A DNA stretch of 64,000 nucleotides, from contig JAYWVB010000027.1 of the NCBI GenBank assembly GCA_039881045.1, positions 418,899-482,898 on the forward strand, written 5' to 3'. A program made the translations under genes and the position numbers. Positions 1 through 10,010 of the stretch are shown piece by piece. This DNA is from Chaetomium olivaceum (Eukaryota; Ascomycota; Sordariomycetes; Sordariales; Chaetomiaceae). Position 1 is the first letter of the stretch; the number at the start of each line of letters is the position of its first letter. A model generated the notes under the pieces. The model did not search any database. It saw nothing but the letters and a program-made list of their open reading frames with translations, and was not told the origin of the DNA.

Positions 1-1
1 C

Positions 2-598
2 CTCGTGCTCGGCGAGGGTCGCGGCTTCGAGATCATTCAGGGTCGTCTTGGCCCGGGCCGCATCCACCACGCGATGCGGACGATTGGCGCGTCCGAGAGG
101 GCCCTGGAATGGATGCTCATGCGGATCAACGACCCGAAGAAGACAACCTTCGGCAAGCAGCTGCGCGAGCACGGCGTCATCCTGGAGTGGGTAGCCAAGT
201 CCCGGATCGAAATCGACGCGGCGCGGCTCGTCGTGCTCAACGCTGCCATCAAGATGGACGACCACGGGCCCAAGGCGGCGCTCAAGGAAATCGCTCAAGC
301 GAAGGTTCTCGTCCCGCAGATGGCGCTGACCGTCATTGACCGGGCCGTGCAGTCGTTTGGCGGCGCGGGCGTCAGCCAAGATACGCCATTGGCCAGCATG
401 TGGGCCGGCATCAGGACGCTGAGGCTGGCGGACGGTCCCGACGAGGTGCACCTGCAGCAAATGGGCAGGAATGAAAACAAGCGTGGCAAGGCCGTTGCCG
501 AGAAGATTGCCGCGCAGAAGGCCAAGTCCGAGCAGCTGATGAAGCAGTACGGTGTAACGCGGACCGAGATCGGGTCCAACATCAAGCGATCGTCTTAG
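2..598 (+). CDS. Acyl-CoA dehydrogenase, C-terminal part (5' end outside window)
   Basis: The frame is open from the first bases of the window, so the gene starts upstream. About 198 C-terminal residues are visible. They match the C-terminal helical domain of the acyl-CoA dehydrogenase family, closest in style to the ACAD10/11-type enzymes: a GRIHHAMRTIG segment, an FGKQLREHG segment, then QSFGGAGVSQDTPLA and the closing RLADGPDEVH block. These proteins oxidise acyl-CoA to enoyl-CoA with FAD in mitochondrial or peroxisomal beta-oxidation. The N-terminal FAD-binding half is not in the window, so substrate and compartment cannot be judged. The last residues (IKRSS) do not form a clear peroxisomal SKL-type signal. 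Stop is TAG at 596-598. No intron is needed in the visible part. Confidence 0.85.
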   Translation, partial: LVLGEGRGFEIIQGRLGPGRIHHAMRTIGASERALEWMLMRINDPKKTTFGKQLREHGVILEWVAKSRIEIDAARLVVLNAAIKMDDHGPKAALKEIAQAKVLVPQMALTVIDRAVQSFGGAGVSQDTPLASMWAGIRTLRLADGPDEVHLQQMGRNENKRGKAVAEKIAAQKAKSEQLMKQYGVTRTEIGSNIKRSS

Positions 599-1116
599 AA
601 ACCTGGCTGTGACTCATGTTTCTGTTTGTATACACTAGTTATCTACTTAGGACAACCCAATATACACTAGGTACTTAAATGATGCCCGGGGATTCTCCCG
701 TGTTCAGTTCCTTTGTTGGCCGGTTGATCCCGTCTCGTTTGGAGCTCAATTGGTTGCGGGAGTCATTGACCTCCCTCCGGTTTTCCCGCGGTTTGCTCGC
801 CAAGGCGGCAGGGATAGGGTTTTATGGGCCCGCTGTTCATGCTGTTGCCCGGCCAATGCAGCCAAAACCGGAAATGTGTTTTCTCAGTCTTTTTCTGCAG
901 CCTGACTGAGCCATGCAACAACCACATTCCTTGAGGTCAATTTAAGCCCGGATACCTGCCATCAGTCTGCCGTTTGCTCCTTCCCACAAGCAACTATCAA
1001 CAACCGCCTGTAATTTTCCGCTTTTCTTCGCACTAAACCGCAAACTCCAGCTCGATTCCTAGCTCGCATCATCCGTTCCCAACAACCGAGTCCACGCACA
1101 CAAATACCTAGCAACA
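599..1116. other. Intergenic, between ACAD 3' end and SPO12
   Basis: This stretch holds the 3' flank of the dehydrogenase gene and the promoter and 5' leader of the Spo12 gene. It includes short TAGGTA/TACTTA-like words around 655-680. No supported gene is seen. Confidence 0.6.
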
Positions 1117-1664
1117 ATGTCCTCTGCCAACGTACTCGCCGCTCGGGACGTTAACACGTCGATGCCTACCCACGGCCAGAACCACACCGAGACCGACGGG
1201 AACACCAAGCCCGATGTTATGAGCATGGAGCACCACCGTCAAGTCTTTCAGTCCAAGATGGAGCAGGGCGAGTAAGTGGTTTCCCACCAACCTTTGACAA
1301 ACAATCTCCAGGGTGCCAATAGCTAACCTCGGCTGTCTCCAGGAACAAAACCTTCATCTCCCCTTCGGACAACATCATGAGCCCCTGTACGGCCAAGCTG
1401 TCGGCCTTCCGCAGCAAGCAGGTCGGCAAGTACGTCACCACCGCTTCCCCCCCCTGCCTGCGATCAATGCTATGGCGCCCACCCAACCTACCCACAACAG
1501 AAAGCTAACAGATATCTCCCTTCTACAGGGTCAAGCCAAAATCGCTCTTCGCCCAGGCGTCAGCTAAGAAACTCGGCGCCGACGGCAGCAGCAGCAACGG
1601 TGGCGCACTCTTTGCTAGCAAGCCCGCGCCGACGGCACAGCGCGACAACCCGTTCGGTAACTGA
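1117..1664 (+). CDS. SPO12: Spo12-family mitotic exit regulator
   Basis: Three exons join in frame: 1117-1271, 1343-1429 and 1529-1664, giving 125 residues. Donors are GTAAGT and GTACGT and acceptors are CAG and CAG. Exon 2 carries the short Spo12 signature (SPSDNIMSPCTAKLSAFRSK), the only strongly conserved part of the family; the rest is low-complexity Ser, Lys and Asn. In yeast, Spo12 belongs to the FEAR network that releases Cdc14 from the nucleolus in early anaphase, and the motif contains the Cdk-type phosphosites. The start ATG is the first one in the exon and is preceded by an A-rich leader (AGCAACA). Family proteins are small, so 125 residues is a normal size. The identification rests on the motif and is good; the function is inferred from yeast. 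Confidence 0.85.
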
Positions 1665-2102
1665 GTTGGTTGCTCACTCGTGGCGGTCTATACATCTTTG
1701 CTTTATTTTTCTTCCTCTTCGACCGCTTGAGGACCTTGGCGGTTTATCCCGCCGAGGCATTTCTTGGCTGACGCCTGTTCCTATCTTTCTTTCCTTTGTC
1801 TCTTCTTCTGCTGCTTTGACATAGAAGGCATGGTTTGTTTTGCTGCCGAGGAGAGGGACGGGTTGGTTGGTTGGGTCTACCATGGGGCGTTCTGGGAGAA
1901 TCTGCTGCTGTTGGGTTTTGTCTTGCTCTTGGTATGAAGGGTCTTTATTATCAGGGTACAGGGAGGGGTGAGGGTGGCTTATGACTGGGTATGACGGGAG
2001 ACACGCACATGCCAAAAACATGGGGTATCAATATCACGGGACTTTTCCTCTAACCGAGACGCTGTAAAACACTCTCTTCTCATTTCCTTGACACCTGCCC
2101 AA
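1665..2102. other. Convergent 3' flanks of SPO12 and RBG1
   Basis: This region holds the 3' ends of two convergent genes. It is pyrimidine-rich near 1690-1830 and shows no additional gene. Confidence 0.6.
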
Positions 2103-3508
2103 CTACGCCTTCCACCCGCTGACTATGTACACTACATCCTCGTCCGCTACGGGATGCCCCAACCCCACCCTCTGCGGGATATGCCTCGCGCTGGCGCCCC
2201 AGACCAAGGCGTACTTGAACGTATCCTTGAGCGTCCGGTGGATGCGGTCGCAGACGTCCTCGATGGTGCTGTTGCTGCGCACGATGAGCGCCTCGGTGCA
2301 GTCCGGGTCGACGCCCTTGCGCTTGGTGTAGATGCGGATCAGGTTGAGCTCCTTCCAGCAGCGGTCGATGACGTCCTGGATGCCGAGATCGAGCTCGCAG
2401 CTCATGACCACTGTGTGGGGCTCGCGCGCCAGCTTGTCGAGGAAGTCGAGCGACACGCTATCGATCTTGTTGTATACGTACAGGCAGTTGATGTACTTGC
2501 GGTGGTCCTTCATGATGACGTCGATCAGGTCGTCTACCGTGCAGTTCTCGTCGCGCACCAGCACCTCGCAGTTGAGCATCTTGTAGTCGCGCAGGATGTT
2601 CATGATCATCTTCTCGTCGAGGCCCTTGGGCGGGGACTGGAATGTGATCTTCATGCCGCCGGCCTTTTTGGGTTTGAGGTAGATGTTTCTGGTTGGATGT
2701 AAGTGAGAAGCGCGAGTGCGAGGGGTTGGTCAGTGGGCCAAACTCACGGTGGCTGGCGGTTCAGCCGGATTCCTACTGCTTCTAACTCGGCTTCGAGCAA
2801 TGCCCTCTGCTCGGCCCTCTTTGTCGCGTCGAGGACCATAAGAATCAGATCGCTCGTCTTGGCCGCCGAGATGACCTGCCGCCCTCGCCCCTTGCCTTCT
2901 GAAGCGCCTTCGATGATACCGGGTAAGTCGAGGAGTTGAATTTCAGCGCCGCCATACTCGAGGACGCCGGGAATGGCGGTAAGTGTTGTGAAGGCGTATG
3001 AGGCAACCTCAGACTTGGTTTTGGTAACCTTGGAAAGGAACGTCGACTTGCCCACCGAAGGGAAGCCGACCAGCGCTATCCGGGCATCACCGCTCTTACT
3101 GACATCGAAACCAGCTCCACCACCACCACCTGCTCCCGGTCCTGGTTCCAACAGCTGGGCGCGAAGCCGCGCAAGTTTTCTTCGCACGGTTAGCACTTAC
3201 AAATATGATGAAATAATGGTCACTCACTCACCCTTTAGGAGACCCAGATGATATTCTGGCGCAGGCTCGTTAGCAATACAATTCGTAACGGAGCCCTCGA
3301 ATCCGAGGTCATGTCACAGCGCATACCGGTTGCCTTATTTTCTGTGGCACATATCAGTCTCATCGAATTCCGGGCCGAGCGAGTTTTGGCGGTACAAACT
3401 CTGGGTCTTCCTCATCTCCTCCTCAATCCTACACTTGTCAGTCCATGCCCCGCAAGGACTCGATAGATGCATTCCTTACTCCTTGATTTTTTCCGTGATG
3501 TTCACCAT
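2103..3508 (-). CDS. RBG1: DRG-family GTPase Rbg1 (developmentally regulated GTP-binding protein 1)
   Basis: This is an Obg/DRG GTPase that in yeast pairs with a DFRP partner and supports translating ribosomes. Six exons on the minus strand give about 372 residues, the usual DRG1 length: 3508-3480, 3428-3400, 3341-3327, 3255-3228, 3179-2748 and 2688-2103. The first four exons are tiny (29, 29, 15 and 28 nt) and encode the N-terminal helical hairpin (MVNITEKIK, MRKTQKNKAT, EYHLGLLKG). Exon 5 has the P-loop GFPSVGKST, the DLPGIIEGA switch and the Gly-rich stretch before the G domain. Exon 6 has the NKID specificity motif and the C-terminal TGS domain. The exon 4/5 junction is uncertain by one residue: the frame-preserving donor is 4 nt downstream of the more typical AAGG|GTGAGT site. 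A one-base sequence error would explain this equally well. Confidence 0.9.
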
Positions 3509-4054
3509 CTTGATGAATAGGGGGTTCAGGCCGCCCTTATTGGCTTCTACTGTTGCCCGAAAAAAGCAAAAGAAAATAGATAGCTGGATAACCGCACCTT
3601 GGTAGAATCCGGAAAGGCCTTGATGGGAACTTGTAGGTCGATGAATCCTAGTAGCCGTCGCCGTGCCCCACGTTTTAAGGTGGCAGAATTCCGAGGGGTA
3701 CGTGGGGCGGGCGACCAGGCTTGCTCACCGCCTTCATCGTTCAGCCAAGTCGCCAAGCAGTGATCCTTGTTGCCCAGACTGACATCGTGAACTTGACCAG
3801 ATTACATAATCCTGCACGGGCAAGTTCTTGGACTTTCATGACCCAATCGCATGAGCAGCTTGCTTCAGGGTTTCGATATACAGATTACCTCTGAACAGAT
3901 TCAACAAACCATCACCGCCGAGTTCTCGCCATCATATCGCTTCCCTTTCCAATCAACACCACCATACCGCGCATCGAGCATTGTATCACGGCCCGCCCAT
4001 CAACGCCAACCTTCCCAATATCCAGCTCGAACGCGACGGCGAGCAAACTCGGCC
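3509..4054. other. Divergent intergenic region RBG1 / CWC2
   Basis: This region separates two divergent starts and must hold both promoters. The open reading frame upstream of the CWC2 start is in frame with it but lacks conserved sequence, so it is treated as leader. No other gene is seen. Confidence 0.5.
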
Positions 4055-5384
4055 ATGGCCGAAGTAGAGACGAGGCCCGACACGGGCAGCGCAGTTGTTG
4101 ACGATGCCCAGGATGCGCAAGACGGCGCGCAGGAACTCGCGCTCGCCACAACAAACAACGAGGTGGCCCCCCCGACAGAGAAGAAAGTGAAGAAGATCAT
4201 CAGGCGGAAGAAGCGCCCAGCGCGTCCACAAATCGACCCAGCTTTGATCAAGTCGGAACCGCCACCGCAGACGGGCACAGTTTTCAACATCTGGTATAAC
4301 AAATGGTCAGGTGGCGACCGGGAAGACAAGTATTTATCGCAGACGCATGCTAAGGGGAGATGCAACATCGCCCAGGACTCTGGGTACACGCGTGCTGATG
4401 CGCGGCCCGGGTCCTATTTCTGTCTCTTCTTTGCCAGGGGAATATGGTATGTTGCTTCCCATCCTCGATAGGTTCCTTTCATATGGATGATTACTGACAA
4501 TCTGTAGCCCCAAGGGCCAGGATTGCGACTACCTCCACAGGCTGCCCGGCATTCACGACATCTTCAACCCGAACGTGGACTGCTTTGGCCGCGACAAGTT
4601 TAGCGACTACCGCGACGACATGGGCGGCGTCGGCAGCTTCACCCGCCAGAATCGCACCGTGTACCTTGGCCGGATCCATGTGACGGACGACATCGAGGAG
4701 ATCGTGGCACGGCATCTTGCAGAGTGGGGACAGATTGAGCGCGTCCGCGTGCTCAATACCAGGGGCGTGGCGTTTGTTACCTACACGAACGAGGCAAATG
4801 CGCAATTTGCAAAGGAGGCGATGGCCCACCAGTGCGTTCCTTTTTGAGATACTTTCATAATGCGCTTTTGGCTAACACATCCCAGGTCACTTGATCATGA
4901 AGAGGTCTTGAACGTCCGATGGGCGACAGCTGACCCCAACCCGATGGCGCAGAAACGAGAGGCTAGGCGGATCGAGGAGCAAGCAGCCGAGGCTATCCGG
5001 AAAGCCTTACCAGCAGAATTTGTTGCGGAAATCGAGGGCAAGGATCCAGAGGCGCGCAAACGGCGGAAGTTGGAGAGTAGTTATGGCCTGGAGGGATACG
5101 AAGCGCCGGACGAGGTGCACTTTGCGCGGGGGCCCAATGCTGTCAACCCGCGTGGTCGCGAAGGGTACGAACTGGAGCACGAACAGCGCTTGATGCTAGA
5201 AGCTGCGGAGGCTCAGATGGAGGAGGAGCAGCCCCAGGAGCAGAGCCAGCCACAGGCTGGGGGTATTCTTTCCGGCAACACGCTGGCTGCCTTGCGTGCG
5301 GCGCAAGTATCCGTCGCGTCAAAACCGAAGGCTGCCGCTCCGTCGGGGCCCTTGGTAGCCTACGACAGCGACGACAGCGATTAG
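4055..5384 (+). CDS. CWC2: Pre-mRNA-splicing factor Cwc2 (RBM22-like)
   Basis: Cwc2 belongs to the Prp19-associated (NTC-related) group and contacts U6 snRNA at the catalytic centre of the spliceosome. Three exons (4055-4446, 4508-4831, 4886-5384) give 404 residues. After an acidic and then basic N terminus (IIRRKKRPARP) comes the Torus plus CCCH zinc finger: a Cys in AKGRCNIAQ, one in SYFCLFF, then GICPKGQDCDYLH, where the first intron splits a zinc-ligand Cys codon. An RRM follows (TVYLGRIHV as RNP2-like, RGVAFVTY as RNP1-like). The C-terminal tail is Glu/Gln-rich and ends in an acidic DSDDSD. The start at 4055 (GGCCATGG) was chosen because conserved sequence follows it; an in-frame upstream ATG exists but would add about 68 non-conserved residues. 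Confidence 0.93.
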
Positions 5385-5583
5385 GAGATGGCAGGCGTAT
5401 GTACTTTGATAGCTGTACAACAATGATACCAGAGAACCCACCGTTAGCAGACCAGACAAACACACACACGCACACATTGACATCATTGACATCCCCCTTT
5501 GCCCCAAGTGAGTACATTTGAAACCAAACATTATATAATCCAATCCCCTCACCTTAGGTATGTATGTACATGTAGGTAGGTAA

Positions 5584-6701
5584 TCAACTATTAAAAATCC
5601 TCGAATACAAAGTCTCATGCCTCCCCACCCACAGATCCATCACCGTCACACTCTGCCCGGCCTCCTCCACCTTGGTCTCCCACTCCCGCTCCACCACCGC
5701 CGCCACCAGGCCCTGCACCGCCCCGCTCGCCAGCGTCTTTTGCGCCTGGTAGGGGCCGAACATGCCCGCCCGCACCGCCGCCGATACCAGCGCTTTCACG
5801 TGGCCCAGCATGAACACGTAGGCTGTCTGCTCGAGGCCCAGGCCGGCGAGGGAGCAGATCGCGCCGAAGAGCGGGCCGAGGTGCGCGGCGACGGGGGGTG
5901 GTAAGGGGGGGTCGTCGTTGGGGGGGGGTGGTGGTGGTGTGTGTGCTGTCGCCGTTGGTGAGGGCGGGTGTGTGAGGAGAAGAGGTGGTGGTGGTGGTGG
6001 TGGAGTTGGAGCTGGAATTGGAGTTTGGGCTCGAGCCGCTGCGCAGGAGGGCGGAAAACCCCCGCAGCGCCTCGTTCACGTCTGCATCGCCTCCCCCTCC
6101 TGCCACCACTCCCCGTTCGGCGAGGGCACCGGCGAAGGAGCGCTCCCAGATGGAGAGCAGGGCGCGGCCCTGGGCGACGGAGGCGCGCCGGCCGACGGTG
6201 CACACGATGGCGGCGTCGAGGGCGGCGTCGAGGGCGGTGAGGTTGGCGAGGGAAGGGTTGCGGTGGGCGGCGAGGACGAAGGGGAGGGTGGTGGATGCGT
6301 AGGAGGAGATGGATAAGGGTAGGAAGGAGGCGAAGGAGGAGGGCTGGCCGAAGACGATTTTCTGGTGGGCGAGGTAGCTCTCGAGCCCGGAGGAGAAGGC
6401 GAAGCTGCCGGGGGGAGGGCCGAGTCCGAGAGGAGGAGGAGGAAGTGAGTTGGTGAGGTGAGGGTTGAGGTGAGGGGTTCTAAGAAAAGGGGTTAGGAAA
6501 CTTGAATGGGATGAAAACGGGGGGTTTTGGTGATGTAAATGGTGAAGTGAAAGTGAGCCTACTTGCTAATGGTGGATGTGAGTTGGATGAGTGGCATGAG
6601 TGAAAGCGTTTGGCTTTGGCCTCCGCCAACCGGCGCTCAAGATCAGCTATTTCATCCTCTATTTCGTGTCCACTCTCACCGTTGATTTTAGAAACGATCA
6701 T
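5584..6701 (-). CDS. ureF: Urease accessory protein UreF, reading frame broken twice
   Basis: UreF helps UreG and UreD load nickel into urease. Exon 1 (6701-6563) has an acidic helix (IEDEIADLERRLAEAKAK). Exon 2 (6479-5584) begins in frame with the hallmark LLLLSDSALP, but the expected continuation GSFAFSSGLESYLAH is in another frame after a C6 run (plus-strand G6, 6410-6415). That frame runs through AAIVCTVGRRASVAQG and a Ser/Asn/Thr/His insertion of about 50 residues. The conserved C terminus (HLGPLFGAICSLAGLG ... RHETLYSRIFNS) then resumes in the original frame, after a C9 run (5920-5928) and a nearby C7 run. The two shifts cancel: one base appears missing at the first site and one extra at the second. 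If the shifts were real, the protein would end near residue 175. No GT-AG intron can remove either break. Identity is firm; integrity is doubtful. Confidence 0.85.
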
Positions 6702-7026
6702 TTTGACCAAATATTTTCTTGTTCCATGTTTAGAATTTGAGATTAGGAGGAGGGGATTTGGCTAAGAAGCCCGGTATAAAATTGATAAGCTTATCTGATC
6801 GCTGGCCCCTGAAGCATGAATCAATGACAAACGCTGTTCCCGCAACTTCCGACCCATGAATCCCGGCTCAACCCGGTGACGTAGAAAGGATACCCCTAAC
6901 ACCATGCCAAGAACTCAACTGCCGTAACTCATCTCCCAGCAGTCCAGATATCCATAAAGCAATATGCAACAACAATCCAGTACTGACCAATGCCAACACC
7001 AAGGTCCAAACAACAACGGCAACAGC

Positions 7027-7083
<57 letters not shown>
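7027..7083. repeat. (AAC)n trinucleotide microsatellite
   Basis: About 19 near-perfect AAC units lie just downstream of the Cut12 stop codon. In the Cut12 transcript they would read as (GTT)n in the 3' untranslated region. The rest of 6702-7094 is 5' flank of ureF and 3' flank of Cut12, with no gene seen. Confidence 0.95.
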
Positions 7084-7084
<1 letters not shown>

Positions 7085-7094
7085 TCATCACACA

Positions 7095-9256
7095 TTATGG
7101 CCGCGCATTCTCCTTATCCCGCCCAGCCTGCTGCAACAGCTTTCTCTCCGCTATCCTTCGCTGAATCCGAGCAAGCGCCGCCGCCTTCCGGTGTTCCGGC
7201 AGGGCAGTGCGCGATGTGTTCATCGTGCTCCAGATAGCACTATTCTGCGCATTCGCGCCACCGGCGTCGGGCGATGTGTCACTCTCGCTATCTCGCGACG
7301 AAGGGCGGACTGAGACTTTCCTCATCTGCTCGAGCGAGGTCTTGCGGGCACGTTTATCGCGAGACTCTGAAGCAAGGTCGCCTAGGGTAACCTTCCCCAG
7401 AGATGTTGCTGCCCGATGCGTTCGTGATGGCCGGTCGGTCCGGCTGGGATAGGACCGGCCTTCTTTGGAGTGGGCAGAATGCCCACTTGATGCGGAACCG
7501 TGGCTGTCCTGGAGGTTTCCGCGGTCATCAAAGACGGTCGAGGCAGGCAGCCCCTTTGTGCCAAACTCGGCTTCGAGCTTCTCTCTCAGAGCCCGGGCTT
7601 GCGCCAGCGTTTCGTCATCATGGGATGCACGCTTGAGGTCATCTCTGCTGCGCTTCTCCCTTTGCCTCGTCTCCACCGGGGCTGTCGAGCCGACCGTAGC
7701 CTTCTCACCGGGCTTTTGTTTGAACCCATTGAAATCTTTTGATAACACCCGGGCGCCCTCCTTTTCTCCCGGCGCAAGCTTTCCGTCAAAGCTTTTCGCC
7801 CGCGTAGACCGTGTCGCTTGTCCTGGTTCTGCTCCGCCTCTCTTGAGCGAATCGACTTCCTCTTGAAGCTCCGAAATCTTCTCGTTCTTCTTTTGCAGGA
7901 CCTGCTGGGCTTCAACATATCGAGACTTGGCGTCATCCTTCAGCTTTTCATAAGAGCCCTTGGAGTCCTCCAGTCTCTTCTCCAGGTCTTGGGTTCTTGT
8001 TGCGCTCTGAGACAGTTCCCTTGACAGTTTCCGATTTTCCTCGGCAAGCTTGCTAGCCCGTTGCTCGGCGAATTTCAAGTCAGACCTCAGTCGGTCTCGC
8101 TCCTCCTGCAGCTTTTCCAGCTCGCGAACCTGCGACCTAGCCCGCCTCAGCTCCCGTTGGGTTTCCATTAGCGTCCGCTGCGTCCGGGGCGATGCGGTCC
8201 GTTGTTGTCGTTGGCGTCCATCCCCATCTTCGTCAATGTTGGTCTGAAGCAAAGACTCCAACTCCTGCACTTGGATTTTGTACTCGGTGGCAAGAGCTGT
8301 CTGTTTCTTGAGTTCATCCATCAATATCGGGTCGCTTTCGCCTCCCTTTCTCCTGGTCGTGGATCCTGCCTGCCGGGCCATCTCAGCAACCTTTTCCTCC
8401 ATTGCCTTGACTTTTTCCTGCTCTTCCTTGAGCTTCTGGTTAAGCTCGAGCGCCTCAGTATCCTTCATCTTCGCATAAGACTTGGCGAGATGCTTGTACT
8501 TGACCAGCTTCTCCATCTCCGTCTTTGCATCGTTGTGGTAAGTCTCAAAGTACGACTTCCAGTATTTGCCGGAGCGCGAGTGTGGCTCGTTGAGATCCGT
8601 CGTGACGTCGGCCTCAAAGTCTGATTCATCGTCCTCGACCTCCTCCCAAGCGTCTTCTGGCTCCTTTGCCTGGTAAGCGAAATCCTTCTCTTCCGTTCCG
8701 CTGTCTTTGGTGTTGCTCTTCCTGGAGCTTTCCATGGCTTGTTGCAACCTAGTCTTTGGCCGTGGTTGCGCCTCATCCCCGTTTCGATCGACCCATGGGC
8801 TTGGAAACTTCCCAGGGAACTCGTCCGGTATTCCGGTAGTACTGGCCCTTGCCGTCCCTCCTGAGCCTTGCTTCACATCATTACCGAACGAGACGCGCTT
8901 CCGGCGCGTCGTACCGGTACCGGGCGTGAGTAGTATACCCGCTGGTTTCGCTGGTGATTTATCCGTGGCTGGCGTTAAGTTGGCATTCTGCTGGGCTGTC
9001 TTGTCCTTCGCTGTCTTCACCGCGGCCCGGCGATCCTTAGCTGCGGGGGTACCGAAGAGGGCCGTTCTCAACGCGCGCACGGCAAACACGGGCGCAGGAG
9101 TGTCGGGAATGTCAATCTGAGTGGTGTCATCTGCGATTGTTTGTGAGTTCTCTATCCAAGGAGCCCTTCCCATCCCGGAATGGAGGGGTTTCTCGTACCG
9201 GAAACCGGCGCGTCGCGCGAGTTATCCGAATTGCGCTTCAGCGCCCAGCTAATCAT
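7095..9256 (-). CDS. cut12: Cut12-like spindle pole body protein
   Basis: Two exons (9256-9199 and 9130-7095) give 697 residues. The short first exon encodes MISWALKRNS and splices (G|GTACGA donor, GCAG acceptor) into the conserved DIPDTPAPVFAVRALRTALF segment. An ATG at 9173 lies inside the intron and is not the start. The N-terminal Cut12 region continues to GILLTPGTG and RRKRVSFGNDV around residues 85-105. KRVSFG fits the RVxF consensus for binding protein phosphatase 1, which is known to dock on fission yeast Cut12. A long coiled coil follows (roughly residues 220-470), then a basic, Ser-rich tail. Cut12 sits at the spindle pole body and helps recruit Polo kinase for mitotic entry. The domain match is to the conserved N terminus; the tail is too divergent to compare. 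Confidence 0.8.
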
Positions 9257-10010
9257 TGCGATTTCCTGTTGTCGCCCTTGAAAATAAAGACAAGGTTGTC
9301 GGCCGAGATTACTTTACGGCCCTGGGAGTCGACCCATCAACAATCCGCGGTCGGCCGGGTCTGGCGCTGTCGTGCCTTTCGTTGTTGTTGCTGTTTACAC
9401 AGTCCCTGTGTATTGATTGCCAAATACAGATTACAGCCATTCAACAACGGAGATCGGTTTGTTGTGGGGCTCTGATAGTGGTGGGGGCTTTTCATCTCAG
9501 CGCGACGGGGCGCGTCACCTGCAAGCGCTCGGTCGGGGGTAAGTGGGGCGGTCCTGTTCATGAGGGTGCCTGGCGGCGCTGAAGGCGCCCCACCACAGCT
9601 GAGTGTGGGAGACAACCACCAGACCTCCTGACGGGAGCTCCAACAGCAAAAGGCAGACACAAATTCCCCACTCTCTTACTTTGAGGTCCTCGTCTTCCCA
9701 AAGGATCTCAATCTAAACACCAAATTTTACTCAGACAGAGATTCTACCAAAATGATGAGCCCATCTCGGAAGTAAAGTCTCACGGCCACTTTTGGCTGTG
9801 CAGTTCATTTACGGTAACCCAGTTCCATTTACGGGTACCACGTCCGAGTTACAGTCAACCTTCTCTACAAAGGAGTTGAGTCACCTACATATCTGTGGAC
9901 CCACCAGCTCAACGGTCTCAGTCTCGGACTGAGTCTCAGGCCCTCAAACTTTCAGACTATTAGTCTATCAACTCCTCAGACTCTCGTTCACTCCGTCACT
10001 CAGGGTTGCG
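9257..10010. other. Divergent intergenic region cut12 / GCN2
   Basis: This 754-bp region holds the promoters and 5' leaders of both genes. It is rich in CT/CAGT words near 9870-10000. No additional gene is supported. Confidence 0.5.

Noticed and set aside
2088..2702. 204-codon open frame antisense to RBG1
   Set aside because: RBG1 on the other strand has clear GTPase and TGS motifs; this frame has none.
5905..6415. An intron inside ureF to explain the frame changes
   Set aside because: Between the shifted segments there is no usable GT donor on the coding strand in the insertion, and the first break sits inside a motif of a few residues.
7020..7090. Direct repeat array as a possible CRISPR
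   Set aside because: It is a pure AAC microsatellite without spacers, in a fungal nuclear context.
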